From positions 4,063-68,062 of the forward strand of contig CAYOCP010000026.1 of assembly GCA_964402505.1 (NCBI GenBank): a DNA stretch of 64,000 nt, written 5' to 3'. The notes beneath the pieces are model-generated. The model was not told the DNA's origin, did no database searches, and saw nothing but the letters and a program-made list of their open reading frames with translations. Made by a program: the position numbers and the translations under genes. The stretch comes from SLRI01 sp964402505 (lineage in GTDB: Bacteria > Pseudomonadota > Alphaproteobacteria > Geminicoccales > Geminicoccaceae). Shown here piece after piece: positions 29,448 to 39,251 of the stretch; position 1 is the stretch's first letter; each line of letters begins with the position of its first letter.

Positions 29448-31019
29448 ATGCAATTCCAAACGAATCTCTCCGAGTCGCAAATCATAAAGGTAATAAATCG
29501 ACCGACATCTGATGAACCACGGCCACGGGTCAAGTTCAATTATCGACTTCTCGCCGACTGCATCGTCATCTCGGAAGGCATTTTGATACTTCATCTTGTC
29601 GCTGCCTGCTGGTACGGCTGGCGGCTGGTGGAGACCCTCAGCGGCGGCGCCGCTGCCTCGCTGCCGTCGAATCGATTGCCGTGGCCGGCGACCGTCCTGG
29701 GTCTGCTGGCTTCCGTGACCTACACCGCCATCTGCATCTGGGCGCGCCCCTACGACTATCCGGCGATCGCCCGAGGCTCGGGGCTCGGCGCGGCGTTCCG
29801 GGCCCTGCGCCTCTGGCTCGCGGTAGGAATCGGGGTCTTGGTCCTGCGCGCCGTCGCCCGTTCCGACACCACCTCGGCCGTCGCCTCGCCCGAAGGCTGG
29901 CTGCCCGAGGGATGGATGCTGGCGTGGCTGGCCGCCGGCTGCATCGCCCTCTTCGGCTGGCGGCTGGCGGGTGTCGCCGGCCTGCGCCGGGCCGTCCGCC
30001 TCGGCCGGATCTCCCGTCGCCGCCTGGCGCTGGTGGGCGCCACGCCCCAGGCTCTGGGCTTCGTGGAGTCGTTGCGCCGCGCCGACACCGACATCGCGCC
30101 GGAGCTCGTTGGCGTGTTCGATGATCGCATGGCGCCGGAGCGGAGGCAGACGGCGATAGGCGGTGTTCCGGTGCTCGGCGCCATCGAGCGGCTGGTGGCG
30201 CTCTGCCGCGTCGATCCTGTCGACACCATCGTCATCGCGCTGCCGCACAGCGCGTCGCAACGCACCGCCTCGATCGTCAGGACGCTGCAGAGCCTGCCTT
30301 CGGACCTCGTCCTGTCGCCGGACCTCGCCAGCCTGCACGGCTTGGCAGCACAGGCGCGGGCGGACCGGCTCGGGCCGCTGACCGTGCTCAATCTCTACGA
30401 GAACCCGCTCAAGGATTGGCGCGGCCTCGCCAAATGGGTCGAGGACAAGGTGATCTCGACCGTCGTCCTCGTGGCCGCGCTTCCGCTCCTGATCGCGATC
30501 GTCGCCGCCATTCGCCTCGAGAGCCCGGGTCCGGTCCTGTTCGTGCAGCAGCGCTACGGCTTCAACAACCGGCCGATCCCGGTTCTGAAGTTCCGGACGA
30601 TGCACCACGATCGCCGCGACGAGAGCGGCGCGCGGCAGACGACCAGAGACGATCCACGAGTGACGCGGGTCGGCGCCCTACTGCGGCGGACCTCGCTCGA
30701 CGAGCTGCCACAGTTCCTCAATGTCCTGCAGGGCGACATGTCGGTGGTCGGCCCGCGCGCCCACCCCCTTCACATGAAGATCCTGGATCGGGACTATCAC
30801 GAGATCGTCCAGGACTATGCCGCCCGTCACCGGATGAAGCCGGGAATCACCGGCCTCGCCCAGGTGAACGGCCTGCGGGGCGAGGTCCGCACCGTCGAGC
30901 AGGCGATGCGCCGTGTCGAGCTCGATCTGCGCTACATCAGCGACTTCTCGATCTGGCTGGATCTGAAGATCATCGTCCGGACCCTGCTGCACGGCATGGC
31001 CGGGAAAGGGGTCTACTGA
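29448..31019 (+). CDS. Undecaprenyl-phosphate sugar phosphotransferase (WcaJ/GumD-like)
   Basis: 523 residues. Four or more N-terminal membrane segments and a CoA-binding-like middle domain (RRRLALVGATPQALGFVESL) precede the C-terminal sugar transferase domain with LKFRTM, RTSLDELPQFLNVLQGDMS, VGPRAHP and GITGLAQVNG. It transfers a sugar-1-phosphate (often glucose) to undecaprenyl phosphate and so starts the repeat unit. The ribosome site is weak (CGGG). First gene of a nine-gene polysaccharide block. Confidence 0.92.
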   Translation: MQFQTNLSESQIIKVINRPTSDEPRPRVKFNYRLLADCIVISEGILILHLVAACWYGWRLVETLSGGAAASLPSNRLPWPATVLGLLASVTYTAICIWARPYDYPAIARGSGLGAAFRALRLWLAVGIGVLVLRAVARSDTTSAVASPEGWLPEGWMLAWLAAGCIALFGWRLAGVAGLRRAVRLGRISRRRLALVGATPQALGFVESLRRADTDIAPELVGVFDDRMAPERRQTAIGGVPVLGAIERLVALCRVDPVDTIVIALPHSASQRTASIVRTLQSLPSDLVLSPDLASLHGLAAQARADRLGPLTVLNLYENPLKDWRGLAKWVEDKVISTVVLVAALPLLIAIVAAIRLESPGPVLFVQQRYGFNNRPIPVLKFRTMHHDRRDESGARQTTRDDPRVTRVGALLRRTSLDELPQFLNVLQGDMSVVGPRAHPLHMKILDRDYHEIVQDYAARHRMKPGITGLAQVNGLRGEVRTVEQAMRRVELDLRYISDFSIWLDLKIIVRTLLHGMAGKGVY

Positions 31020-31032
31020 TGCGAAAGCGGAC

Positions 31033-33324
31033 ATGGCTTCCGCTCCCGCATCGGCCACGCCGGCGCCTTGCGAGGCACGGGTGATGGCGCCTGGCCTGCC
31101 CGAGACGGTCCTGCGCACGGCCTTCACCGTGCCGCCCGATGCGACCCGCGCCCGCGAGCTGGCGCTCGGCACGGTGGCCCGGGCGGTCTGGTCGCGCAAG
31201 CTTCTCGTCTTGACGCTGCTCGTCCTCGGCTGGATCGCCGCGGCCGCGGCGCTCGGCCTCATCCGGCCGAGCTACACCGCGACCGCGACCTTGCGGCTCA
31301 ATGCCAGGGCGGCGGAGCCGACCGAGTTCAAGCCGGTCGTCACCGAGCGCCTCGCCGACGCGCCGACGGTCGAGAGCGAGATGGACGTCATCCGCTCGGC
31401 CTCGCTGGCCGTCCAGGTCGTGGAGGACCTTCAGCTCCTCGGCGACCCCGAGTTCGACCGGTTCGCGCAAGGGCCCACCCTCCTCGACCGCCTTCGGGCG
31501 AAGGTCGGGGATTCCCTTCTCCGCCACGGGTTCGGAGAAGCAGCGCTGCCGGCCTTTCTCGAGCCGCGACCGCTGTCCGCGCCCGACACGGAGACCCGGC
31601 GGCGGACCATCGCCCAAGTGCTGCTCGACCGCCTCGAGGTCAGCAACAACGGTCGCTCCTACACCATTCGGGTGGGCTTCAGCGCGGCCGAGCCGGAACG
31701 GGCCGCAGCCGTCGCCAACGGCTTCGTCGAAGCCTATCTGCGGCTCCAGGCGGAGCTGCGGCGCGAGATCACGGCCGAGGTCGGCGGCTGGCTCGGGCAG
31801 CAGCTGGCGAAAGCCCGCGAGCGGCAGGCCGCCGCGCACGAGGCGGTCGAGACGTTTCGCGGCCAGAACGACGTGTTCGGAACAGGCAGCGACGCGCCGA
31901 GCCTCGCCCAGGAGCAGTTGCGCGAGGTCAACCGGCAGCTCGCCGAGGTGCAGGCGGAGCGGGCGGCGCTCGAAGCCAAGGCGCAGCAATCGCGCGAGCA
32001 GATGGCTGCCGGCGAGGGGGCGAGCCTGCCCGAGGTCGTCCAGTCGCCCCTGATCCAGAAGCTGCGCGAGGCCCAGGGCGTGCTCACGCGGCGGCGCGCC
32101 GAGCTGGCGATCGACCTCGGCAGCAAGCATCCGTCGATGCAGGGACTCGATGCCGAAGCCAGAGACATCGAGCGCAAGATCCAGGCCGAGACGGAGAGCA
32201 TCGTCGCCACCGCCGAAAGTGCGCTGCGGACGGCCGTGGAGCGGGAGCAGCGCCTGCGCGCCCGGCTCGAGCGGCTGCATGCCGAGCTGCGCCGGTACGA
32301 GCGTGGCGCCAGGGAGATGCGCGAGCTCGAGCGCGAGGCCGCGGCGAGCGATGCGCAGATGGCGGCGCTCGCGACGCGCCACGCCGAGGTCCTGGCGCTG
32401 GCGGACGCGCGCGGGCTCGATACGCGCGTTGTCGCCCTGGCGTCGCCGCCGACCGCTCCCTCCGCACCGCAGCCGATCGTGATCTTCGGCCTTGCGACGG
32501 TCTTCAGCGGGCTCCTCGCGGGGCTGCTCGCCTGGCAGCTCGAGCGGCCGGGCGCCGGGTTCCGCAGCGCCGACGAGGTCGAGCGGGAAATCCAACTGCC
32601 CTGCCTCGGCATCGTGCCCTGCTTCGCCGCCGGCTCGCGGCTCCGGCGCTGGCTCAGGGGCAGCAAGCGGGTCCTGGCGCACGCCCACGACGAGGCCATG
32701 CAGCGAATCGGCACCGCCGTTCACGTGCTCGACCCCCGCACCCTGCCCAGGGTGGTCCTCGTGACCTCCTCGGTGCCGGATGAAGGCAAGTCGACGCTGG
32801 TGGTCGGCCTCGCCAACCACTTCGCCGAGGGGGGCATGCGCTCCCTCATCATCGACGGCGATATCCGCAATCCCAGCGTCGCCCGCCTCCTGGAGCGCGG
32901 GCAGGCGCCGGACGATGACGGCCTCACCGTTTGCTCCGAGCATCTCCATGTGCTCGATCTCGCCCGGCAGAGCCTGCCGGCCCTTGCCGGCTCGCACCGC
33001 CGGCAGCTCGCCGCGGCGACGATCGACGAAGTCATGCGGGCGGCCACGGCCGAGTATCACGTGGTGATCATCGACGCGCCGCCGGTGGTGCTGCTCGCCG
33101 ATGCGCTCCTGTTCGCCCGCTACGCCGACACGATCCTCTATGTCGTGCACTGGGATCGAACGCCCAGGGAGGCGATCGCCGCCGGGCTCTCCCGTCTCTA
33201 CAATGCCGGTGCGCGGGTGACCGGACTCATCCTCTCGCGGGTCGATCTGACGCGCCACGCCCGCTACGGGATCAGGGACGAGGGCTACTACGCCTCGGTC
33301 CGCGCGCAACGGTCGGCGTCATGA
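31033..33324 (+). CDS. Polysaccharide co-polymerase with BY-kinase domain (Wzc/GumC-like)
   Basis: 763 residues. The N-terminal Wzz domain has a first membrane helix near residues 56-78, long periplasmic coiled coils (about 230-470), and a second helix near 478-500. The C-terminal tyrosine-kinase ATPase has Walker A SSVPDEGKST (~577), Walker A' LIIDGDIRNPS and Walker B VVIIDAPP. The tail has only a few Tyr (YGIRDEGYYASV), fewer than typical Tyr clusters. It controls chain length and polymer export. An ATGA overlap leads into the next gene. Confidence 0.92.
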   Translation: MASAPASATPAPCEARVMAPGLPETVLRTAFTVPPDATRARELALGTVARAVWSRKLLVLTLLVLGWIAAAAALGLIRPSYTATATLRLNARAAEPTEFKPVVTERLADAPTVESEMDVIRSASLAVQVVEDLQLLGDPEFDRFAQGPTLLDRLRAKVGDSLLRHGFGEAALPAFLEPRPLSAPDTETRRRTIAQVLLDRLEVSNNGRSYTIRVGFSAAEPERAAAVANGFVEAYLRLQAELRREITAEVGGWLGQQLAKARERQAAAHEAVETFRGQNDVFGTGSDAPSLAQEQLREVNRQLAEVQAERAALEAKAQQSREQMAAGEGASLPEVVQSPLIQKLREAQGVLTRRRAELAIDLGSKHPSMQGLDAEARDIERKIQAETESIVATAESALRTAVEREQRLRARLERLHAELRRYERGAREMRELEREAAASDAQMAALATRHAEVLALADARGLDTRVVALASPPTAPSAPQPIVIFGLATVFSGLLAGLLAWQLERPGAGFRSADEVEREIQLPCLGIVPCFAAGSRLRRWLRGSKRVLAHAHDEAMQRIGTAVHVLDPRTLPRVVLVTSSVPDEGKSTLVVGLANHFAEGGMRSLIIDGDIRNPSVARLLERGQAPDDDGLTVCSEHLHVLDLARQSLPALAGSHRRQLAAATIDEVMRAATAEYHVVIIDAPPVVLLADALLFARYADTILYVVHWDRTPREAIAAGLSRLYNAGARVTGLILSRVDLTRHARYGIRDEGYYASVRAQRSAS

Positions 33325-34811
33325 GGCCATCGCTGCGCCAGATGTTGCCCACGGGCGCCATCGACCTGCCGACCCAAACAACGAACCCCATGGCGGGCCG
33401 CCTGATCGATCCGGGCGCGGGCGACCATGGCGCCGGGCGGCGCGACGGGTACGATCGATACCTCCAGCTTCTCGGCATCGTCCTGCTCGGCTACGCGATG
33501 CTGGGCAAGGGTTTCGCCTATATCGGGGCACCGCCCGTCTTCATCGGCGAGGCGGTCCTGCTCGGCGGGCTTCTGGTCCTCGCCGCCAGCGGCAGGCTGC
33601 TCGCGTCCCTGGCCTGCATCCCGAGCCTCCTTCTGCTCGCCCTGATGGGCTGGGTCCTGCTGCGCACCCTGCCCTATGTCGGCGTCCATGGCGTCGACGC
33701 GCTGCGCGATTCGGTCGTCGCCATGTACGGCATCTTCGCCTTCGTCATGGCGGCGCTCATCCTGCAACGGCCGCTGCGCCTCCTGACGATGCTCGACCGA
33801 TACGGTCGGTTCGTCCTCCTGTTCACCCTGGCGATGCCGCTGCTGTTTCCGGCGTTCCACTATCTCGAGGATCGCCTGCCGGTCTGGCCGCACACCGGCG
33901 TTCCGATCGTTTCGCTCCGCTCGGGCGAGGTGGCCACGCATGTGGCGGGCGTCTTCCTGTTCATGGTGCTCGGCTTTCGTCGCGTCGGCACGCTGCGCCT
34001 GCTGCTGCTCGCGGCGCTGCTCTTGATGATCGCTTCGCAGAGCCGCGGCGGCATGCTCGCCGCGGTCGTGCCGATCGCCTTCGTGCTCGCCCTCGTGCCG
34101 CTGCGCCGGCCGATCGTCGAGCTGGCCTTGCTCCTCGTCCTGGCGACCGGGCTGGCGCTCGTCCTCGATCTCCACCTCGACCTCGGCGCCGAACGGTCCC
34201 TCTCGGCGCGGCAGGTGGCGCTCAATCTGGTGAGCATCTTCGCCTCGACCCACGACCAGCTGGGCGACACGAAGGCGTGGCGGCTCGAATGGTGGCGGCG
34301 GATCGTCGGCTACACCTTCGGTGGCGACTACTTCTGGTCCGGCAAGGGGTTCGGCGTGAACCTGACGCAGGCCGACGGCATCCCGCACACCGATGTGGGC
34401 CCACCGCTGCGCAGCCCGCACAACGCGCACATGACCTTCCTGGCCCGAGGCGGCGTTCCCGGACTCGCACTCTGGATGGCGGTCTGCATGAGCTGGTCCT
34501 GGACCATGCTGCGCCTTTTCTTCGAGAGCCGCGGCCGTGGCGACCATGCCTGGTCGCATCTCTTCCTCTTCGTCTTCGGCTACTGGCTCGCCATTCTCGT
34601 CAACGCCAGCTTCGATGTGGCGCTCGAGGGGCCGATGATGGGCATCTGGTTCTGGTGCCTCTTCGGCACCGGCATCGGCGCCGCCGCCCTCTATCGACAC
34701 GAGCGATCCCCCCGGCCGGTCTTTCAACCGAGGCCGGGCGCCTCGGCGACTCCGGCCCCCGCGGCCGCCAACGCGCGCGATCACGACCAGCATTGGAGCC
34801 TGCGAGCATGA
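33321..34811 (+). CDS. O-antigen ligase/Wzy-like polymerase membrane protein
   Basis: A 496-residue polytopic protein with about ten or more hydrophobic segments. The ligase/polymerase-type periplasmic loop region contains SGKGFGVN and LRSPHNAHMTFLARGGVPGL (the H-N-x-H segment typical of the O-antigen ligase family). It probably polymerises or ligates the repeat unit at the periplasmic face. The start overlaps the kinase stop and the end overlaps the GT2 start, so translation is coupled on both sides. Confidence 0.85.
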   Translation: MRPSLRQMLPTGAIDLPTQTTNPMAGRLIDPGAGDHGAGRRDGYDRYLQLLGIVLLGYAMLGKGFAYIGAPPVFIGEAVLLGGLLVLAASGRLLASLACIPSLLLLALMGWVLLRTLPYVGVHGVDALRDSVVAMYGIFAFVMAALILQRPLRLLTMLDRYGRFVLLFTLAMPLLFPAFHYLEDRLPVWPHTGVPIVSLRSGEVATHVAGVFLFMVLGFRRVGTLRLLLLAALLLMIASQSRGGMLAAVVPIAFVLALVPLRRPIVELALLLVLATGLALVLDLHLDLGAERSLSARQVALNLVSIFASTHDQLGDTKAWRLEWWRRIVGYTFGGDYFWSGKGFGVNLTQADGIPHTDVGPPLRSPHNAHMTFLARGGVPGLALWMAVCMSWSWTMLRLFFESRGRGDHAWSHLFLFVFGYWLAILVNASFDVALEGPMMGIWFWCLFGTGIGAAALYRHERSPRPVFQPRPGASATPAPAAANARDHDQHWSLRA

Positions 34812-35662
34812 GCGCCACCGACGTCGCCGCGCGCGACGGCCGAAAATCCGCCGGACTCCCGCCGCGCATCTCGATCGTCACGCCCACCTTCAACATGGGC
34901 CGCTTCATCGAGCACGCGATCCTCGGTGTCCTGCAACAGGGCTACCCGAACGTCGAGCACATCGTCGTCGACGGCGGATCGACCGACCAGACCCTCTCCA
35001 TCCTCGAGAAGTATCCGCATCTCGAGTGGATCTCGGAGCGGGACGAGGGGCTCTACGACGCCCTCGACAAGGGTCTTCGCATGGCGACCGGCGAGCTGAT
35101 CGGCTGGTGCAATGCCGATGACCTCTATCTGCCGGGCACGTTCAACTTCGTCGCCGACTATTTCGCGCAGAATCGAGACGTCGACATGATCTACGGCGAC
35201 TATCGCGAGATCGACGAGCGGGGCGTCGCCTTCCGCGTGCGTCGCGAGGTGGGGTTCTCGGATTTCCTGTTCAGGTGGCTGCACATCAACCTGGTGCCCA
35301 CGCCATCGGCGTTCTGGCGCCGCTCGATCCACGACGGGGGCATCTGGTTCGACGATGGCAGGCACCGCTACGCCAACGACTACCGGATGTGCGTCGACGT
35401 CCACAGGGCCGGCCATCGCATCCGCCACGTCAATGTCCTGCTCGCCGATTTCCGGCGCCACGAGGGCGCGATCAGCACGGCCCTTCTCGAGGACCAGCGG
35501 CGGGAATTCGAGGCGATGGTGCGCGAGAATGCCGGCAACCTCGGGCAGGCGCCCAGGGCGGTCTATGCCCCGCTGCGCCATTGCCTGATGCTCTGGGCGC
35601 GCACGATGCGGACGGCGAGCAAGGTCGTGCAGGGTGCGTATTTCGACTATTTCAGGGGCTGA
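34808..35662 (+). CDS. Family 2 glycosyltransferase
   Basis: A 284-residue GT-A enzyme. The nucleotide site is in RISIVTPTFNMGRFIEHAI and VVDGGSTDQT, and a DxD-like metal site in GWCNADDLYLPG. No membrane segment. It adds one sugar to the lipid-linked repeat unit. Its ATG overlaps the ligase stop (ATGA). Donor and linkage cannot be told. Confidence 0.9.
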   Translation: MSATDVAARDGRKSAGLPPRISIVTPTFNMGRFIEHAILGVLQQGYPNVEHIVVDGGSTDQTLSILEKYPHLEWISERDEGLYDALDKGLRMATGELIGWCNADDLYLPGTFNFVADYFAQNRDVDMIYGDYREIDERGVAFRVRREVGFSDFLFRWLHINLVPTPSAFWRRSIHDGGIWFDDGRHRYANDYRMCVDVHRAGHRIRHVNVLLADFRRHEGAISTALLEDQRREFEAMVRENAGNLGQAPRAVYAPLRHCLMLWARTMRTASKVVQGAYFDYFRG

Positions 35663-35666
35663 ACCC

Positions 35667-37019
35667 TTGGCTACCGTTGAGGGTCTCGCGGGGCTGAAAG
35701 GGCGGCCGGCCGCGCTGGCGCCTCTCGGCGGCCGGCGTACCCTCCGGACCTCGATCGCGCTCTTCGACCAGATCATCGTCAGCGGCTCCAACTTCGCCGC
35801 CACCGTCCTGCTCGCCCGGATGATCGGGGTGGAGGCGTTCGGCGTCTTCTCGGCGCTCTGGCTCGTCGTCCTCATGAGCGTCAGCATCCATCTCGGGCTG
35901 ATCGCGGCACCGCTGATGACCATCGGCGCGGACAAGGCGGGCGAGGAACGGGCGCTCTATCACGGTGCGGTGCTGGCGAACGCGCTCCTGCTCTGCGGCG
36001 CCGCCTTTCTCGCCTATCTGGTGGCTGCCTTCCTCGTCCTCCGATCCTCGCTCGCCGGCCCGGCCGCCCACGCACCGGCGGGCCTCGCTGCGGCGCTCGC
36101 GATCGCCGGCACGCTCTATCTGTTCCAGGACTACCAGCGGCGCGTCTTCTTCATCTTCGGGCGACCGGCCCGGGTGCTGCTGGTCGACGGCCTGCATCAG
36201 GGCTTGCGTCTGCTCGGCTTCATCGGGTTGGGCGCCGCGGGTCATCTGACCGTCCAGAGCGCCCTCTGGACGATGGCAGGCGCAGCGCTGATCGCCATTC
36301 TGGCAGGGCAGAACCTGCTGCCCCGGGCGGCCTGGCCCGGCCGCCACTACGGGTCCGCCACGCGGCGTCACTGGCATTCCGGCAAGTGGATGACCCTGTC
36401 CGGCCTGCTGCACTGGCTGCTCGGCAACGGCCCCCTTCTCGTGGTCGGAATCCTGCTCGGACCGGCGGCGCTCGGCGCCATGCGCGCCGGACAGAACCTC
36501 GCCGGCGTCCTCCAGGTGGCGCTTCAGGCATTCGAGAACATCGTGCCACCGGCCGCCGCGCGGGCGTTCGGCCGAGGCGGGACGGCGGCGCTTCGACGCT
36601 ATCTCGCGAGGGTCGCGGTGCTCGGCGCCATCGTGCTCCTGCCGCTCGGCGCCCTGATCGCCCATGACCCGGCGCTCTGGCTGGAGCTCGTCTACGGCCC
36701 CGGCTTCACGAGCCCGGCCAGCGTGTTGATCGGCTACTTCCTCGCCTCGGCCCTGTTGTTCCATTGCCTCGTCGTGATCTGCGCGCTCCGGGTCATGGAG
36801 GTGACCCGCCCGCTCTTCACCTCGGCCCTGGCGGCCACGGTCATCAGCCTGACGGCCGCCTTTCCCGCCGTGCGGCTAGCCGGGATCGACGGTGCGATCG
36901 CGGCGATGGTCGCGGGGCATCTGGTGATGCTGGCGTGGCTCCTCCTCGGCGCCGCCCGGCTCCTCGGGAGCCGCCCCGCACCGGCCGGCGGACGGATCCT
37001 GGGCTGCGGCTCGTGGTGA
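35667..37019 (+). CDS. Polysaccharide flippase (Wzx/MOP superfamily)
   Basis: A 450-residue protein with roughly twelve hydrophobic helices in MOP-exporter style (LFDQIIVSGSNFAATVLLAR, then MIGVEAFGVFSALWLVVLM). It is expected to flip the lipid-linked repeat unit across the inner membrane. The TTG start nine bases after AGGGG is chosen; a GTG 11 codons upstream would overlap the GT2 gene. Its TGA overlaps the GTG of the next gene. Confidence 0.85.
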   Translation: MATVEGLAGLKGRPAALAPLGGRRTLRTSIALFDQIIVSGSNFAATVLLARMIGVEAFGVFSALWLVVLMSVSIHLGLIAAPLMTIGADKAGEERALYHGAVLANALLLCGAAFLAYLVAAFLVLRSSLAGPAAHAPAGLAAALAIAGTLYLFQDYQRRVFFIFGRPARVLLVDGLHQGLRLLGFIGLGAAGHLTVQSALWTMAGAALIAILAGQNLLPRAAWPGRHYGSATRRHWHSGKWMTLSGLLHWLLGNGPLLVVGILLGPAALGAMRAGQNLAGVLQVALQAFENIVPPAAARAFGRGGTAALRRYLARVAVLGAIVLLPLGALIAHDPALWLELVYGPGFTSPASVLIGYFLASALLFHCLVVICALRVMEVTRPLFTSALAATVISLTAAFPAVRLAGIDGAIAAMVAGHLVMLAWLLLGAARLLGSRPAPAGGRILGCGSW

Positions 37020-38098
37020 CGCTCTCCTACTCGCTCGCCGACCAGTCGTTCTCGCGCACCCGGTCGGTCGGCATCTTCAACGTCGCCCGCGGGCTGCTCG
37101 AGGAGCTGGCCCGCACGAGCCGGATCTCGCGTCTGACGGTCTTCGCCAACCGCACCCTGCCGCCGCTCGAGGCGGCAGGCGGCGAGCTTCGCGTGCTCGA
37201 GGTCAACGGTGCCGTCGACAGCCGCTGGGGTCGCCTCGCCTGGGACAACTGGCAACTCTACGCGGCGGCCAAAAAAGCGCGCAACGAATGGCTGTTCCTG
37301 CCCAAGGGCTTCGGCTCCTGCCTGCGTCCCTGCCCGGTCCGCCTCGCCGTCTACTTGCACGACATCATCCCGGTGATCTACGCCACCCGCTATCCGGGCC
37401 ACGGCAGCCGGCTGAAGCAGGCCTATTTCGAGCGGGTCTACGCCCGGACCCTCCGCTACGCCTCGGTGATCTTCACCAACACGGCCTTCACCAAGGCCGA
37501 GCTGCAGGGTTGGGCGGACGGCCGCGGCCTTCGCTGCCCGAAGATCATCGTCGCCGGCGTCGGCTTCGAGCGGCGCCCGCTGGCATCCGTCCGCGCCAAT
37601 CACCTGCTCCTCTTCGCTCGCCCGGACCCGCACAAGCGATCGGCAATGGCGATCGCGATGCTCGACCGATGGCTGAGGAGCTCGGGCTATCCGGGGCCGG
37701 TCTACTGTTTGGGCGATCTGCCCGCGGGCCGGGCCCTGCCGTCCGGCGACGCGCGATGGCGCCTGCTCGGTCGCGTGCCGCAGGCGCGGCTCGAAGCCCT
37801 CATGGCGAGTGCCCGCGCGGTCATCCATTCCTCCGAGTACGAGGGCCTCGGCATGCCGCCCATCGAGGCGGCGCTGGCCGGCGCGGTGCCGGTCTACTCG
37901 AACGTGCCGGCCTCGATCGAGGCCATGGGCAGCGTGGGGCACGCCTTCGTCAACGACGACTATGCATCATTCAGCCGGGCCATGGAGGCCGCCGTCGAGA
38001 CCGGGCCGGAAACCTGCGACGCCTGGGCCGAGAGCCTCGCCGCACGCCACCGATGGTCGGCGGTCGGCGAGCGCATTCTCGAAGGTCTCGGCGCGTGA
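37016..38098 (+). CDS. Family 4-type glycosyltransferase
   Basis: A 360-residue GT-B enzyme with the C-terminal donor-site motif EYEGLGMPPIEAALAGAVPV (E-x7-E) and an N-terminal domain containing YLHDIIPVIYATRYP, as in mannosyltransferase-like GT4 enzymes. It starts at a GTG overlapping the flippase stop; another GTG one codon upstream is equally possible. Donor sugar unknown; a GDP-sugar fits the epimerase next door. Confidence 0.88.
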   Translation: MTLSYSLADQSFSRTRSVGIFNVARGLLEELARTSRISRLTVFANRTLPPLEAAGGELRVLEVNGAVDSRWGRLAWDNWQLYAAAKKARNEWLFLPKGFGSCLRPCPVRLAVYLHDIIPVIYATRYPGHGSRLKQAYFERVYARTLRYASVIFTNTAFTKAELQGWADGRGLRCPKIIVAGVGFERRPLASVRANHLLLFARPDPHKRSAMAIAMLDRWLRSSGYPGPVYCLGDLPAGRALPSGDARWRLLGRVPQARLEALMASARAVIHSSEYEGLGMPPIEAALAGAVPVYSNVPASIEAMGSVGHAFVNDDYASFSRAMEAAVETGPETCDAWAESLAARHRWSAVGERILEGLGA

Positions 38099-38168
38099 CG
38101 AGCGGACGAGAAAAGCGGCGCCTTCAGAGCGACGTTCGAACCACCGCATCACATGAGGAGCATTCCCG

Positions 38169-39251
38169 ATGCAACGCTTGCCGACCGGCCTCACCCCGCG
38201 CTTCGACCGTCTTGCGGGAGTCGATGATCCGATCCTGGTGACGGGTGCGGGAGGCTTCATCGCCGGCCATCTGGTGGCCGAGCTGCGCCGCCTGGGCTAT
38301 CGCCGCCTCCGCGCCGTCGACATCAAGCCGCTCGAGCTCTGGTACCAGCGCTTCGCCGATGTCGAGAACGTTTCGGCCGACCTCCGGGACAAGGCGGCGT
38401 GCGAGGCGGCATGCGACGGCATGGCCTTCGTCTTCAACCACGCCTGCGACATGGGCGGCATGGGCTTCATCGAGACGCACAAGGCCGCCTGCATGCTCTC
38501 GGTGCTGATCAACACGAACCTCCTGGTCGCGGCACGGCGGCACCGGGCGCGGCGCTTCATCTTCGCCTCCTCGGCCTGCGTCTATGCCGCGGACAAGCAG
38601 ACCCGAAGCGATCTCCGGGCGCTCGGGGAGGCCGACGCCTATCCGGCCATGCCGGAGGACGGCTACGGCTGGGAAAAGCTCTTCAGCGAGCGCCTCTGCC
38701 GCCATTTCCGCGAGGACTACGGGCTCGAGACACGCATCGTCCGCTACCACAACGTCTACGGCCCGCTCGGCACCTTCGACGGTGGCCGCGAGAAGGCGCC
38801 GGCTGCGATCTGCCGCAAGGTGGCGGCGGCCAAGCTCGCCGGCGCTCCCGACATCGAGATCTGGGGCGACGGCGAGCAGACCCGGAGCTTCATGTACATC
38901 GACGACTGCATCGCCGGCACATTGGCGCTCATGGCCTCGGATTTCGCCGAGCCCATCAATCTCGGCAGTGCGGAGATGGTGTCGATCAATCGCCTGGTCG
39001 ACCTCGTCGAGGGCATTGCCGGCGTCCGCCTGCGTCGCCGCCACGACCCGAGCAAGCCCAAAGGTGTGCGCGGCCGCAACAGCGACAACACGCTCATCAG
39101 CCGGGTCCTCGGCTGGGAGCCGTCGATCCGCCTCGGCGACGGGCTGACCCAGACCTATGCATGGATCGAGGCGGAGCTGAAGGACGGTCGCACCTCGTCC
39201 GTGTTCACCCAAGAGCATCTGGGGCACGTCGAGATGCTGGCGGCCGAGTAG
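38169..39251 (+). CDS. GDP-mannose 3,5-epimerase-like NDP-sugar epimerase
   Basis: A 360-residue extended SDR. NAD-binding VTGAGGFIAGHL is near residues 23-34 and the catalytic Tyr/Lys in DGYGWEKLFSERL. Plant-type GDP-mannose 3,5-epimerase signatures are NVYGPLGTFDGGREKAPAA, WGDGEQTRSFMYIDDC, NLGSAEMVSINRLVD and VRGRNSDN. The expected product is GDP-L-galactose and/or GDP-L-gulose. In plants this enzyme feeds vitamin C synthesis; here its neighbours point to polysaccharide. Its stop overlaps the next start. Confidence 0.88.
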   Translation: MQRLPTGLTPRFDRLAGVDDPILVTGAGGFIAGHLVAELRRLGYRRLRAVDIKPLELWYQRFADVENVSADLRDKAACEAACDGMAFVFNHACDMGGMGFIETHKAACMLSVLINTNLLVAARRHRARRFIFASSACVYAADKQTRSDLRALGEADAYPAMPEDGYGWEKLFSERLCRHFREDYGLETRIVRYHNVYGPLGTFDGGREKAPAAICRKVAAAKLAGAPDIEIWGDGEQTRSFMYIDDCIAGTLALMASDFAEPINLGSAEMVSINRLVDLVEGIAGVRLRRRHDPSKPKGVRGRNSDNTLISRVLGWEPSIRLGDGLTQTYAWIEAELKDGRTSSVFTQEHLGHVEMLAAE

